A DNA stretch of 64,000 nt from Margaritispora aquatica (GCA_007644065.1 VJWN01000012.1:1167758-1231757), one strand, 5' to 3'; positions 22,356-34,981 are shown, numbered from the stretch's first letter. The notes: generated by a model not told the origin, from the sequence alone. Program-made: numbers and translations.

Positions 22356-23838
22356 ATGAGTGTTCTTCTCGAGACCTCCGCCGGCGATATTGTCATCGAC
22401 CTTCTTGTCGATTATGCGCCAAAGCTTTGCGAAAAGTGAGTTCATCCCCTCAACAACTCGTGTGTTAATAACTGAAGACATAGATACTAAGACCCTACTA
22501 GCTTCCTTAAGCTGTGCAAGATCAAATATTACAATTTCTCTCCCGTCCACAGCGTCCAGAAGAACTTCTCCTTCCAAACCGGCGACCCTCTAGGACCCTT
22601 CGCCCCCGAAAGTGATGGCGGATCTTCAATATGGGGTGTACTAGACGGTCCCTCCCGGCGCACCTTCGCGGCGGAATTCCATTCTAAATTGAAGCATGCA
22701 GAGAGGGGTACGGTCAGTATGGCTACAGCTATATCACCACGAGACCCAGAAGAGCGACTCGCGGGCAGTCAGTTCATAATCAGCTTGGGGGACGATCTAG
22801 ATTATCTGGATGGAAAGGCAGCAATCTTTGGGAAGGTAGTGGAAGGATTTGATGCACTTGAGAAGATCAATGAAGCATTTTGCGACGAGAAAGGGCGGCC
22901 ATTAGTGGATATAAGGATCAAGCACACAGTTGTCCTAGATGATCCTTATGATGACCCCAGAGGCCTCGAGGAGCCTCCAGAAAGCCCTCTCCCAACAAAG
23001 GCTCAACTGGCGACTGTCCGAATTGCTGAAGATGACGACCTAAATGAGAATACGGATGTCGAGGCAGTGGAGAAGTCGCGAAGGGAACGAGAAGCCAGAG
23101 CCCAGGCATTGACTTTGGAAATGGTTGGAGATCTTCCTTTTGCAGAAGTAAAACCACCGGAGAATGTACTGTTTGTGTGCAAGCTTAATCCAGTTACAGC
23201 AGGTATGGGTTTGTCACCTCAAAAGTACCACTCAGGGCTAATATGTTGTAGATGAGGATCTGGAATTGATCTTCTCCCGGTTTGGCAAAATTCTTTCATG
23301 CGAAGTCATCAGGGACAAGAGGACCGGTGATTCGCTGCAGTATTCTTTTATCGAGTTCGAAGACCAAGCATCTTGCGAGCAAGCATATTTCAAGATGCAA
23401 GGCGTCCTCATTGATGACCACCGCATCCATGTCGACTTCTCTCAATCTGTTTCTAAACTCAGCGATTCTTGGCGAACGGCTACTAACTCAAAACGGCGGA
23501 TGGGTGGCGGTGGATTTGGTGGTGTAAGTGGATTGGAGAAGAAGAGGCAGTACAAAGCAGATACAGAAGGGCGGGGGCGAGACAGGAGAGACAGGTACGG
23601 CATGGTGTATGACGAAGAGGAGCTGCGGAAACGTCACGAGAAAGAAGGGAAGTTTAGCAGTGCCGACAAGAGGGAGAGAAGTCGCTCGAGGAGTCCGCAG
23701 CGGGATCGCAAGGACTATGACTCGACGAACGATAGGAGAGGTAATCGAGATGGGGGTGGATATAAGGGTGGTCGGGATAGAGATCGAGCCCGCGATGACA
23801 GGCGTGACCGAGTAGGCGATAACTATAGGCGACGGTAG
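22356..23838 (+). CDS. cyclophilin with RRM domain, PPIL4/Cyp6 family peptidyl-prolyl cis-trans isomerase, 455 aa
   Basis: Three exons (22356..22435, 22502..23202, 23252..23838) with introns of 66 and 49 bp. The first intron splits CENFLKLCK, which is restored exactly on splicing. Residues 1 to about 165 are a divergent cyclophilin domain: it starts [16 protein letters not shown] and includes [32 protein letters not shown] and [16 protein letters not shown]. Residues about 244-322 are an RRM, with RNP2-like VLFVCKL and RNP1-like LQYSFIEFE. The tail is Arg/Asp/Ser-rich ([14 protein letters not shown]), as in splicing-associated proteins. This order is that of human PPIL4 and S. pombe Cyp6, nuclear proteins linked to the spliceosome and to transcription-coupled phosphorylation. 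The length matches the family and the gene appears intact. Whether it keeps isomerase activity cannot be judged, since this branch has a degenerate active site. Confidence 0.93.
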
Positions 23839-24765
23839 ATAAATATTGAGCTGCTCTTGATATTATCCGAGACGAACTCCTCACTTGAAGCCGCTTGAAT
23901 ATGAATTGATCCTAAAACTGGGGATGTTCTTTGAATCATAGATCAAAACAACGATAAAACTAAGTTACACTTAATTACTGTGGAATAAGATTGCTCGATA
24001 CTCAAGTTTCACCAAGTAAGCTTACCAAGGTATAGATTAGAGCAAGCGTCCTTTCAACTGAAATCTCCTTATCTTATGCCATGCATTCACTAGTCTTGGG
24101 CAGTTTGAGCGACATACGGCAGGGCTCATTTGAAATTGATGTAGAAGTTCGAAACGAGATAGGAGTAATGTGGCTAGCTACCTGTGAAGAAGCCATATCC
24201 ACAATTTCAAATTTGGACATGTGGTCTAATTACGACTTGCTGGCCAGAGTGGCCGATTTATTAGTTTGTAATACTCTTTTACCAGCATCTTAAGAACCTC
24301 AGCCACAACTCAATATTTAAGGGAAATCTCTTGTGTGAGCTGTACCTGCATTCCACTTGAGCTGTGATCACTTCACGATACATATTGATCATCTAAAACC
24401 GTGGTTCGCATGGTTTGCTGTGAAAGTGCCTGACCTCAGCGGACTATGTTTGGCGGCAGGTGAAGATAGGTACGGCTTTTATAGCTATGATGCTAGTGAG
24501 AGAGGGAAGATGGCAGTGAGCAAGTTGAGGGAGTGTTCTCAGGAGCTTGTAATTGACAAACTGTGTATCTTTACCATTCTCTCTCTTTATCACAGTCAAC
24601 TCCTTTTACACCTAAAACAATCTCAGTGGTTTCGCCGCTAGCCCTGTTCGCAATAATATCTGATATACTCAACATTACTACACCTCACTGTTGATATTTG
24701 TGTACTACGAGACTATTGAGACAGAGGACTAGCAGGCTTCGGTTAAATGTGCGGTAGATAGTTAC
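23839..24765. other. intergenic region between converging genes
   Basis: About 0.9 kb between the 3' ends of the PPIL4-type gene and the unknown gene on the minus strand. Two short ORFs (70 and 94 codons on the plus strand) have no motifs and are probably chance. Confidence 0.6.
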
Positions 24766-25578
24766 TCATTCAATCGGAGCAACTTGAAACCCAGAACTAT
24801 TCTCTAGAAGTGCTCCAAGCTGCACGATCGTTTGCTCATACACCTTAGCGATGTCCATTTCGTATTTTTCGCCCTCTCCATCCAAAATACCATCCATGTA
24901 CGTGTCTGTCTCTGTGTCACTTCCCGGCTGTTCTTGCGTTTCAGGTTGTTTGTTCATAACATCCACCATTAGAACTCTGGTAGCTTCAACTAAGCCTTTG
25001 CATCTGACCATGTCGGTCTTGCTCATACCTATTCTCAAATCTCCTTGAAAGCCTGGTAACACTTCGCCAGTGATATCGTCTTTGCCTTTCATCAAGCTTG
25101 AGAAAGCATGGTCAAGCTTCCTCAGCAAGGCGAAAGTTGCTTTGGGAGAAGGTGGGAAAGCGGGTAAATAGCTGTTTAACGAGCCAGCTATTCCCAAGAG
25201 ATACGGGATTTGGAGCCCAGCTTCAATTCAGGATTAGAAAATATTGCGTCACCGAGGACCAGTCAAGTGCTTACGAGTTCCAGAAAGCCAAACTACATCC
25301 ACAACCTCACCTAAATCTTTCGAAACCTCGTTCATGCTCACATAGCCCTTCACGTCATCCTCTTGTTCTATGGGTTGAAATTTCTTGGCATAACGCCGAG
25401 TGACATTGAGCATTCTTTTCTCGACATATCGTCTCGCGGCATCTTCTTTCGCTGAGCCAGGCCGAAGAGGTCGAGCGCGGGGATGCGGGAGGTTAGATTC
25501 GATTGAACTCGTGGATATATTGCTAGGCGCTGGAGACGGCGGGAAAAAGCCTCCTGGCTCTGTTGGGTTCTCATCCAT
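24766..25578 (-). CDS. protein of unknown function, 252 aa
   Basis: Two exons on the minus strand, 25578..25275 and 25220..24766, with a 54 bp intron (donor GTAAGC, acceptor TTGAAG). Splicing joins VVDVVWLSGT to PGLQIPYLLGIAGSL. Residues 1-45 are Pro/Ser-rich and probably disordered. Residues about 48-185 look compact and mainly helical, with ARRYVEKRMLNVTRRYAKKF, YVSMNEVSKDLGEVVDVVW, FALLRKLDHAFSSLM and MVRCKGLVEATRVLMVDVM. An acidic linker (ETQEQPGSDTETDT) and a C-terminal helix follow. I cannot name the family. The organised hydrophobic pattern and clean splicing argue for a real conserved gene. It shares a 345 bp divergent promoter with the CTNNBL1 homologue, so co-expression with that nuclear factor is plausible but unproven. 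Confidence 0.8.
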
Positions 25579-25923
25579 ATTCGTATGATTGAGATTGAGA
25601 GATTTTGTTCATTTTCCAGCGCGAATTAAGACTTTGAAAGTGGACATTGACGATGTGAAGTAAGCTGGTTGTGGTGATGCTTCATGAATCACGTGTGGGA
25701 AACGCGTGCACTTAGTTTTGACATGGGGTCAGGAAACTTTCGAATCTACATAGAAAGTCAACAACTGCCATTGTGTCAAATCATTGCATTATTTGGGAAT
25801 TCGCCAATTATGCAGTAGGGTCCAACTCGCAAAAGAGACAACAAACTCAATTTTAATAGTCGTTAAGTTTCCACAACCTTTTCACAGCAGCGCGTCAGCC
25901 TCACTCTCGAGGCTGTAGTAGCA
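25579..25923. promoter_or_regulatory. bidirectional promoter region, 345 bp
   Basis: The start codons at 25578 (minus) and 25924 (plus) point away from each other with only 345 bp between them, so both promoters must lie here. No named element could be assigned. The sequence near 25690 contains CACGTG within ATCACGTGTGG, an E-box-like palindrome. Confidence 0.6.
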
Positions 25924-27835
25924 ATGTCGAGCATCGATGATCTATTCAAAGTATGCCACAAGCCCTTGCAAAACGTAGCGATTACTGATGTTACTATAGA
26001 AGCCAGCTCTGCCAAGTAATAAACGCAAGTTAGAAGCGACGCGAGACCCAAGTTTGTCAGCAATTCTGAATACAACGAATAAGACTGACGATGCTTCAGA
26101 TGAGATTTACAAATCTGCGAAGCTTGTTTCCAATGGGCATCCAAAGCAGAATGGCAAAGTGGCAGCAGTTGAGGAGGTAGACGATGATATAGAAGCAGGG
26201 CCCTCGGCGCCGCCCGATGACGAAGAAGATTATGGCCCAGACATTCCCGACGACGAAGAAGGTCGGTTCTTTGGCGGAGGAGTTACACAAGAGGAAAACG
26301 AGATCTTGGATTACATGGACAATCAAGAACCAGCAGAAACTATACCTGAAAAGATTGATTCGGGGTGGCTACGAAAATTGGCGTTAAACTTTGAGAAGAA
26401 GATCACTAAGAACACCGAACTGAGATCGAAATTCGAAGGAGACCCCACCAAATTCATGGCAAGCGAAGCAGATCTGGATGCAGATATTAAAGCGCTCAGC
26501 ATATTGACAGAGCATTCAGAGCTTTATGGAGAATTTGCGAAGTTGGGCTGTGCAAATAGTCTGGTTCAGCTACTGGCTCACGAAAACACGGATATTGCAA
26601 TTGACGCAGTTGAAATTATCAGCGAGTTGACGGATGAGGACGTCGAAGCCGAATCCAATCAATGGAATAGGCTTGTTGACGCCATGGTCGAAGCAGACTT
26701 ACTTGATCTACTGGTTTCGAATTTTGAAAGGTTTAGTGAGAGCAACGAGTCTGATCGGACTGGTGTTTACCATGCTCTCAGCGTGCTTGAAAATCTCGCA
26801 TCCCGCCCCTCGCTGGCAGAAAAAATCGGTCAAGAAACAACTATCTTGAGGTGGCTCTTGAAACGGTCTCAGAAACGAGAATCACCTGTCAGTCAGAATA
26901 AACAATATTCGGCTGAAATATTGGCCATTTTGTTGCAATCATCTCCATTGAACAGGAGAAAACTGTGTGAGTTGGATGGGGTTGATCACTTACTTCAGAT
27001 TCTTGCATCTTATAGAAAACGAGATCCCGCAAAAGGCACGGAAGAGGAGGAGTTTGTCGAGAACATATTTGACGCACTCACGTGTGTAGTGGATGAACCA
27101 GAAGGAAAGCAGAAGTTTGTGGAGGCTGAAGGAGTTGAATTGTGCCTCATCATGCTGAAAGAGGGTAAAATGAGTAAACCTCGGGCTCTGCGACTGATAG
27201 ATCATGCTCTTGGAGGCCAGACTGGGGGTGAGGTATGCGAGAAACTTGTCGATGCAGCAGGTCTTAAAGTTGTGTTTGGGATGTTTATGAAAAAGCAAGA
27301 TAGTCAAACAACGGAACATCTGCTCGGTATCTTCTCTTCACTACTTCGCCTTCTACCTTCAAACTCAGCTGGACGGATACGAACTCTTGCGAAGTTCGTT
27401 GAGAAAGAATACGAAAAGCTCGGTAAATTAGTTAGGCTGAGGCGAGATTATGCTGCTAGAGTAGCAGTTGTCGATCAGCAGATCCGTAATGAGCAATCCA
27501 AACTGGATGCTGAGGACAGAGCAGATATGCTTGATGAGTGGGATTCAAGGAGATTGGATGCAGGTTTGTTTTGCCTGCAAACCATTGATGTCATTCTAGC
27601 ATGGCTAGTGGCTGAGGACGATGGGTCGAAAAAGAGAATACAAACTCTGCTTGCTGACCGGGATGAGTCTTTAGCAATGTTGAAGGCCACGTTACAAGGT
27701 AAGTGATGTGTTAATTTACACTTCTTGGATGATTCTAATGTGCTTGCAGAGCAACTTGATACTATTGTGGGTGATTCAGAGGCAGAAACAACGACGAAAG
27801 ATATGCTGAATACCCTTGTAACATTCTTGATATAG
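25924..27835 (+). CDS. beta-catenin-like protein 1 (CTNNBL1) homologue, 603 aa
   Basis: Three exons (25924..25950, 26000..27698, 27750..27835). Exon 1 encodes only MSSIDDLFK and the last intron splits the codon before EQLDTIVGD; both introns have consensus ends. The protein has a Lys-rich head (KPALPSNKRKLE) and an acidic segment (EEDYGPDIPDDEEGRFFGGG). After that comes an all-helical armadillo-type repeat body, with CTNNBL1-specific stretches such as TEHSELYGEFAKLG, VEIISELTDEDV, YSAEILAILLQSS, EEFVENIFDALTCVV and KFVEKEYEKLGKL. In animals and S. pombe this nuclear protein associates with the Prp19/CDC5L splicing complex. Human CTNNBL1 is 563 residues, so the length is normal. The gene appears complete and undamaged. 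Confidence 0.95.
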
Positions 27836-27959
27836 TCAAAACAAAAAGATACTCTATTGTTTTGCCATGTTACAGTTCTTTGAGTGGATGTTCTGCTTCA
27901 CGATATTTGGTGTATGTATGAAGTTTAAGAATCTAAATCTGTCTTTATATCCTTTTAGG

Positions 27960-29537
27960 TCATACAACACTACTATTAATATCTTCGACAGCAGTATTCC
28001 TTATCATTTTTGATCTTCCCACTGCTCTCTCCTCACCGTTCTTTGCATTCACATCTGTGATCAGTCCTCCCGTAAAAATCAAACAGGGAACAGCTCCAGC
28101 AATGCTAAATAATCCAAGTGACCAAGCCATGGTAGACCATCCAGCAGCATCATAAACATAACCACCCCAAATAGGGCCGATTAGAGTGCCTGCTGCAAAT
28201 GCCATAACAAATAGCCCATACGCTTGTGCATATGCACCTGTACTTCCAAAGCAGCCTGGCGATTTCCGCTCTTTAGCTTCAACGACATAGGTGATTTCTG
28301 CCATTAATGGCGGCATGATCAGGGTCAAACTGGCACCTATTAATGCCAACAGAGCACTCAGCAGCACCTTTTGCCTAATGCTATTGTGGTCGACAAAACG
28401 CAGCAAAACCCAGAATGGAAGCGAGCTAACGAATCCGCATACACAGAGCCAGCGCGGTCCATAGTTGTCAGATACCCATCCCACAAGCGGAGCGCCAAAG
28501 CTAGGGATCATAACAGCGAGGAAGATGAGGCCTGCTCCGAGTGAGCTCCAGCCAAAGGTTCGCTCAACGAACAAAGGGATAACACTATCAAATGCGGTTG
28601 ACAGTGAGCCCTGTACGACAAACCCCCAAAGCGCAACAAGAAGTCGTGGTGACTCTAGGAGAGTCAACACTGGAGGCCATTGGCCTCGCTTATTGGTGGC
28701 GAGGCTGGTTGCGCTTCCAGCAACTCCCAGATCGCCAGAACTAGAGGCTTCTTGTGCCAAGATTCCCTCCAGAGGTTCGGTATGATTTCCAGGCTTCTCT
28801 GCGACAAGGTCAAGGCCATGCCCTGTATACTGGCTCGCTTTAGAAGATTCTTCCCCATCGGTATGATTATCTGCAAGCCATTGGCTCGCGACCTTCTTCT
28901 CTACCAGCACCAGTCGAAGAAGTATATCCAAAGATATCAACCCAAAAGCCATATAGTACACCGCATAGTAGCCAGAACGTTCATATACAACCCCTCCAAG
29001 TAGAGGTGCGACCAGAATAGCTACGGACATCGATAGACTGACATATCCCAAAGTCTGGCCAATTTCCTTTTCACCAACAGTATCAACCAGCAACGCTTGG
29101 CCCACGGTCCAAACTATTGCCGCACTGAGGCCTTGCAAAATCCTCCCAACTAACAAGAGTGCAATAGTCCTCGCCAGACACAGCATCACCGTTGCTCCCC
29201 CCAATGCCAAAAGACCAACGAGAAGTGGCAACCGTCGGCTAGCACTGCGATCTGCATACCAACCTGCAACGGGACTTGTTACGAGCAGAGCACCTCCATA
29301 GGCAGCGAGCAGAATACTGACCCAGCATTGGGTATCTGAAGGTGGGATGCCGACTCGTGCCTCTAAGGCGAAAGGGATGACGGGGACAATTATTCCATAG
29401 AGAAACATGTCTGTGAATACTGCTATGCATATCGTTGTCATAATGAAAATTTTTGAAGACCGGACTTCTAACAGGTATGGTGGTGGCGAGTCGGCATTAA
29501 ACCGGTTTCCTGAGAGGAAGTCCTTCAGCCGTCCCAT
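27960..29537 (-). CDS. MFS drug:H+ antiporter-like transporter (DHA1 type), 525 aa
   Basis: A single exon begins with ATG at 29537. About 12 hydrophobic segments are visible. The first lies at residues 30-55 (IFIMTTICIAVFTDMFLYG), and loop 2-3 carries the MFS motif A variant GWYADRSASRR. A charged central loop of about 65 residues (from VEKKVASQ to NKRGQW) separates the two six-helix halves. The second half has GWVSDNYGPR in the equivalent loop. FTDMFLYGIIVPVIP and GRILQGLSAAIVWTVGQALL are characteristic of the DHA1/vesicular-amine-transporter-like group. Export of drugs, amines or secondary metabolites across plasma or vacuolar membrane is expected from the family; the substrate is unknown. 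No biosynthetic genes lie beside it. It converges tail-to-tail with the CTNNBL1 gene only 124 bp away. Confidence 0.88.
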   Translation of the reverse strand: MGRLKDFLSGNRFNADSPPPYLLEVRSSKIFIMTTICIAVFTDMFLYGIIVPVIPFALEARVGIPPSDTQCWVSILLAAYGGALLVTSPVAGWYADRSASRRLPLLVGLLALGGATVMLCLARTIALLLVGRILQGLSAAIVWTVGQALLVDTVGEKEIGQTLGYVSLSMSVAILVAPLLGGVVYERSGYYAVYYMAFGLISLDILLRLVLVEKKVASQWLADNHTDGEESSKASQYTGHGLDLVAEKPGNHTEPLEGILAQEASSSGDLGVAGSATSLATNKRGQWPPVLTLLESPRLLVALWGFVVQGSLSTAFDSVIPLFVERTFGWSSLGAGLIFLAVMIPSFGAPLVGWVSDNYGPRWLCVCGFVSSLPFWVLLRFVDHNSIRQKVLLSALLALIGASLTLIMPPLMAEITYVVEAKERKSPGCFGSTGAYAQAYGLFVMAFAAGTLIGPIWGGYVYDAAGWSTMAWSLGLFSIAGAVPCLIFTGGLITDVNAKNGEERAVGRSKMIRNTAVEDINSSVV

Positions 29538-32445
29538 TGCGGTTTTATCTTCACGGTAATTGCGAAAAGAAACAAAATGCGAGGGAGCAGTATATTTAGC
29601 TAGCCATCTATTTCTTCAGATGTCTTCTTCTAGGTCAGAAAATAATTTTATAGATGTAGTGAAGTTTTTGAAAAGAAGCGATATTTAATCTAGACCCACC
29701 CGGTCTCCCTGCCGCTTGACATCCGAAATCAAGGTTATTTTAGTGTTTGTTCCGGTCAGAACCCCATGCCGGCCGGGTCACTTCGAAAGATTTTACATTC
29801 AAAAAGTTCATCTTGTGGCATATCCATCATCATATTAACGTGATGCTATTTCATCCTTCACATTCGCTTCTGCCTACAGTACTTCAAGATTGAGAGTGCG
29901 TAGAACCTCGAAGTCTCCCCTGATACAGAAGACTCTTGATCGATCGCAAGCGAAATCGGCATTCGTTTATGTCACCACTTTGAAGGATATATGGATTGCC
30001 TCAAGATGTGTGGCATAATTCTCAACTACGGACTCAAATGCGGATTTCAAGAATACTTAGGCTATAAGTCCTCACTGAGCGCATCTATGATAAAAGCGAT
30101 ATCATGGCAAAAGCTTAGGGGTGGAACACCAAAGTTAGTGATTGCTGCGATGAGTTACAAATATCAATACAAGAGCTCGCCCTGGAGATCAGCACAAGGG
30201 CCTAGCAGTATTCTATGATGATTTTCAAATTGCGCCAATATTGACATGGAAAAGGCATCAATTTGGACAGCACCAATCCCAGAAGACCAACATTCAACTT
30301 CAACAGTTAGAGGTTTAAGTCACGTGCTTGACATTCCCCCTTTGGCTTTCAACCACCTGCAAAGTATGTGCAATGCTCCAATTGGCGTTGCGCAATACTA
30401 GTCACTCCATATCGGACACACCGAGTACTAATCTCATGCAGTTAATTTGTCTGATAAATTCGATATCTGATAGTGTCCTCTTGGTTGTAGGGGTTTCTTA
30501 TCATATAACACCACAGAGCCCAACTATCAGCCTGGACAAACCTCTCCTTTCTCATCGTATATCTATTTGCTTCACTAAGTGTGATGTGAGCGATGTCCAT
30601 TTTCAGATTCAATATCCTCTTGCACGTGGACTCCATAATTCGGATCCATGCAATGAACCACCTCTTTCGGCACACTGCTTTTAAGAAGATCAGTAATTCA
30701 GTCCCTCTCAATGAAACGGAGATTTAGTCATTGACCGTTTACAGGGCGCCGGATGCGATCCGTTGACAAAGCGGTCTGCAACTCTGCATTCTTGCCTGTC
30801 ATGCCTTCATGCCAGGTCATCTTTGCGGCTTACTGTCATTTCTCTAGTTACGAATCATACTATTGCCGACTGATCTAGAACGCTAGGGCCAGCATTGCGT
30901 ACTCCACCTGGGTCAAAGAGGCTCAAGTGAGCAAAGCTAGTTGAATCTCGAGGCCATATTCGAACTATCTGTCGGCTCCCTTGAGCCTCAAACCCACATC
31001 TGGTTTTAGGGAAACTTTTGGCGGAATGGCCCCGCATTGAGAATTCTATCACTTGTCTTTACTTTGTGGCGCTTCCAAAGCAACATTCTGTATCTCTCAA
31101 GAGCCTCATACCTGTTTTAAAATTGCTAGGATACGAACTCGTGGAAGATAAGGGTGTAGTGCTGTCTCTTCTTACTGCTGCGTTTCATATCAGTTGCTGC
31201 ATACTCGCATGCAGCAGGTCCACTCAGAACCCAATATTGTACATTTATCTCCAACGCCCGATTCGTGTCGGGATGTACAATGTTAGTTTGAGCTTGGTGC
31301 AGGAACTTGCTCATTTTGTTGCAAGCATATGAAATTTCTGTTGATGCACTTATGAGTAAAAGTCTGCATTGTACTTGATGAGCGAATGTGCGGTTATGGT
31401 ATTGGTGGTCATCATGGCGAAAAACGTGTCTCAAGCATTGATCAAGTGTGAAGAGGCCCGCATTCTGGGGACGTCAGAAACCCCCAACGATGAGGCTCAA
31501 CAACGGAACTCAAATTTGAGGCGCCTTTAGACAATCTTCATTGGTCGTCAAGGATGCAAGGAACTTCTGCTCTTCGGCCTGCGTCCAAACACAATCACCT
31601 TCAACACCCTGGTGTGAGAGGGATCAGCCAATACTGCACACAAGGTTACTCAACGAGCTTTCATTCGCAATTCAGCACCAACTATCAAATCACTCAAAAG
31701 ACGGATTTCAGCCTCAAAAATCCATTGGCAGTCTTGTACTCGTGGTTGCATCTTGCACCACCACAAGCACATACTTTTGCCCTATTTAACTTGCTCATCT
31801 GTCCTGGCACACGAGTATCAATACCTTGTGATAGGTCAACCCCGAGGATTGAACACAACACCATTGGTGATTGTGAGTTGATTGGTATCGCGCGGTATCC
31901 CATTCGAATTAATGAGGCTCCAAGGTCATTAGGCCTCGGCTGAGACACAGGACACTAAGGTAGGTACCTAACGAATGCCTGAGAACCCCATGCATATTTC
32001 ACGACAATGCAACAGCCTCACGATCTTGGTTACAGCTGCCGGTTTCTCAAAACTTTAGCATCTTTTGCTTCATGTCTAACAGCTCATTGGCATTTGAAGT
32101 GGCTTCTGATTCGCAGATCGATTACCGACTAGAGCTGGGCGCTGCACCCACCCATCTGCAGGAAGGCAGTGCAGGGCACGCAGGGAACGGGCCTATCTTA
32201 TTTTTTAACGAGTCAATTTGCAAGACATGCTTCCAACTCACCACTCACCACGCAGTACTCAGACAGCAGCAGAGCCGCAGATGCCCCTTCAAACCGCTTT
32301 TCCTCATAGTATAGTTAAAGCGTGCCTGTTGCCTCCTGCTCTGATGCAAGACAACACAACTATCAAATCGATGAGTTTCAACTCTACTTCTTTGTTACTC
32401 AACCATTGCAAATGATTTTCTGTTGTTGCGATAAGTGGAGCAGAG
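29538..32445. other. intergenic region, no supported gene
   Basis: About 2.9 kb between the divergent MFS porter and F-box genes. ORFs up to 129 codons occur on both strands between 30.3 and 32.0 kb, but they overlap antiparallel and have no motifs or consistent splice structure. A promoter for each flanking gene must lie at the edges. Confidence 0.6.
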
Positions 32446-32548
32446 GTGAGTACTTCTCCAGTTGTATTTCAATTTCATGATAATTGCTTTTTCCCCCCTT
32501 TTCACTACCAGTATATGTCTACAAAATTTGCTAACTCGATGACACTAG
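32446..32548 (+). other. probable 5'-UTR intron of the F-box gene
   Basis: A GTGAGT donor at 32446 and a CTAACTCGATGACACTAG branch/acceptor ending at 32548 bracket 103 bp just 24 bp before the ATG at 32573. This is a good fungal intron in a position where leader introns are common. No transcript evidence is available here. Confidence 0.45.
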
Positions 32549-32572
32549 GTTCTGTTCCTTCGAAAGAGTCAG

Positions 32573-34981
32573 ATGCTCGACTTATTGTCTTTACCATACG
32601 AAGTCTTATCAAACATCGTGAAAAGCATCAGTTTCGATGACTACTATCATCTTGGTCAGAGTTGTAAACACCTGTCCTTTCTTTTGGAAGAGGAAAGGAT
32701 ATGCAAATTGGTCATTGAAGTAAGCCTGGCTTGAAAGCACGATCGTGTGCCGCATGACCGAGTAACTCTGTATGGCAAAAATTTGAGAGCTGACACAGTA
32801 TATCATCAGTCCAAAATCCCACACTCTTATGAGGCTCGGGAAGCGGTAACACCAGGTGGTGGTGGGTTCGCCCGCTCATTCCGTCGTGCCGCTAAACGAT
32901 ATGATGCACTCGCCACTGCGGTACCGTATGTGATCGCTACTGTCGGATTTTGCGAGGCCTTTCTCTACTGTAACGGATTTCTCTGCTACACCATTGATGA
33001 CACGATCCGAGTATTGAATCCGCTTAGCTCCAATCAAGTCGAAGTTGTTGTCAGTATTCCAGAGCTGGTGAAGAATGCGCTACCTATTACCGCGGAAAAC
33101 AGCAAAGGAACTTTCTTAGTTCTGTATTACGCGAATGACATTATTTCATGTCTTTACAGGACTTGCGGTCCAGACTCAAAAGCGTGGCTTCTTGTGTTCC
33201 ACCTAGACAGCCAAATTTTGCTGATTGCCCTGGAACTTGCATCTACCGACAAGATCTTTGTCAGGCACAATGCAGAATTCCTCTACTATGGAACTCATTC
33301 AGAACTCGGCACTGATGGTTATAAGAAGTGGCTTATTTGTGGCTACGAATTTTCTACAGGAAAATGGTTTGATGAGAAAATACATCTCCCGGACATGGTA
33401 GGCTCCGAAATTGGATCAACCGTCTGTTTCGAATTCTATAAAAGCTACTTTTACGCTCTTTCCAACCAAACATCTTTTGAAGTTGAGGAAATTGACTGGA
33501 CATCTTTCTACCATTGTGCTCGATTTCCTCTAAATTCTCCTTGCAAGAAACTGTTGGAGCAAACTGAGAATGAGAAGATGTGGCGGAGACAACACCAAGA
33601 AGGACCAATTGACGATCGCTGGACAGTCCTTCGTCTTGATGTCGATGAGAGCAGTGGAGAGCTGAACATTATCGAATCGAGGAAAGAGTGGTACCTAGGA
33701 TCAAGTAGAAGTCAAAGAACGTACTACACAACGCCAATCATCTTTCCTGATCCTGAAAGAGATGAAGACCTGGAGATGGCACACTCACTTGCCAATTCAG
33801 CTGCTATAACGAGCAATGTATTGTTGACCAACTCCTCTTGGGTTCCAGCAGCAGCTTCATCTGGATCCGTAGCGTCATCTTCAGCTTCCACAAGTAATCC
33901 TGGCTCGTCTGCATCTGTTACAGCAGCAGACAGTATGGCTGCTATAACCCCGTCCGAGAAAGCTTCAATAATTCCCAATTTCCCAGACGCTCAACTTGCC
34001 AAGCTCCTTATGCCAGACGACAATCCAAATCACATGGAAGCACCCAGTCGCCTACCTGAATATACCCATCCAGGTAGTGATGGCTCTGCCAAGTCTACTT
34101 TCACCCTAGCCAGATCACGCATAAGAACATACCACACGTCCTGCAAGACTTATATGGATGTGGTCGATGATCCTCTCCCTTCAGACGTCTACAGCACGCA
34201 GCGTCTTCGACTACGCTCCGGGACACGATATCTCAAACCGCCACTTCGAAATAGTGAAGGCCTGCTCATGTCTCCTTCACCAAACATCAAAGAAGCCCTA
34301 GAACAGCTTTATCGCGTACCTGATGTCGCATACTGGCCACCTGCGCAAAACCCCAGCGAACCTGATGAGGATCTTGATGCAATCTACGAGGTCCTCAATC
34401 CATCGAGCCGCCTCGGCAATGTTCAGGGAATATCGGATGAGCGAAGCATCGTCTACTCGACTGGTCCAAGTGGTGTTCCACAAGCCCTCATCTTCATTAG
34501 TTTTGATCCTGCTACCAAGCTAGAAGGATTAAAGACTTGGGGCGGACTTAGCCAGAAAGGACTGGGTGAAGGACCCCACATTAATGGTAGAGCAGCGGCC
34601 ACAGAGCAGATGGCCACGAAACAGAGCACTGACGCGGCCTCAACTGGAGGAGTATTCGAAAGGAAAAGAAAGTTTGTTGACGTGGACGAGATCCATAGGA
34701 CTGTGGTAGTTGACCTCAAAGGGAAAGGCAAGGCGAGCGACATCAGCGGCCCAATTGTGCATGTCGCGGCTTCGGGAACGGCCCTCGATGACATGATTGT
34801 GAACACCCAATATAGAGATGAAGGTTATGGGTGGACTTCTTCCAACGAAGACAGCATGCAAGAGGGGTCAGTCGGGCGACGAAGCACGTCTTGTTGGATT
34901 TGGAAGGAGCGGGCCATGCATGCAGAAATCAATATGGGTTTCCATTTTGGTAAGGAGAAGAAAAGCAAGAAAAGAGCTTGA
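32573..34981 (+). CDS. F-box protein, 772 aa
   Basis: Two exons, 32573..32719 and 32810..34981, joined across a 90 bp intron (donor GTAAGC, acceptor ATCATCAG). Exon 1 encodes the F-box (MLDLLSLPYEVLSNIVKSIS, then YYHLGQSCKHLSFLL). The join gives ICKLVIE-SKIPHSYEAREA, and a segment of the form GGFARSFRRAAKRYDALATA follows, which is typical of this group of fungal F-box proteins. Residues about 85-370 form the presumed substrate-recognition part, rich in aromatic beta-type motifs. Residues about 372-430 are Ser/Ala-rich low complexity, and the tail ends in a basic KEKKSKKRA. F-box proteins link substrates to Skp1-cullin ubiquitin ligases. The target is unknown and no C-terminal WD40 or LRR repeats are obvious. 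The next ATG downstream lies beyond the F-box, so the start at 32573 is favoured. Confidence 0.85.

Noticed and set aside
32747..32809. Start of the F-box gene's long frame read as its N terminus
   Set aside because: This segment is intron: the upstream exon at 32573 supplies a clear F-box and a matching phase-0 splice to 32810.
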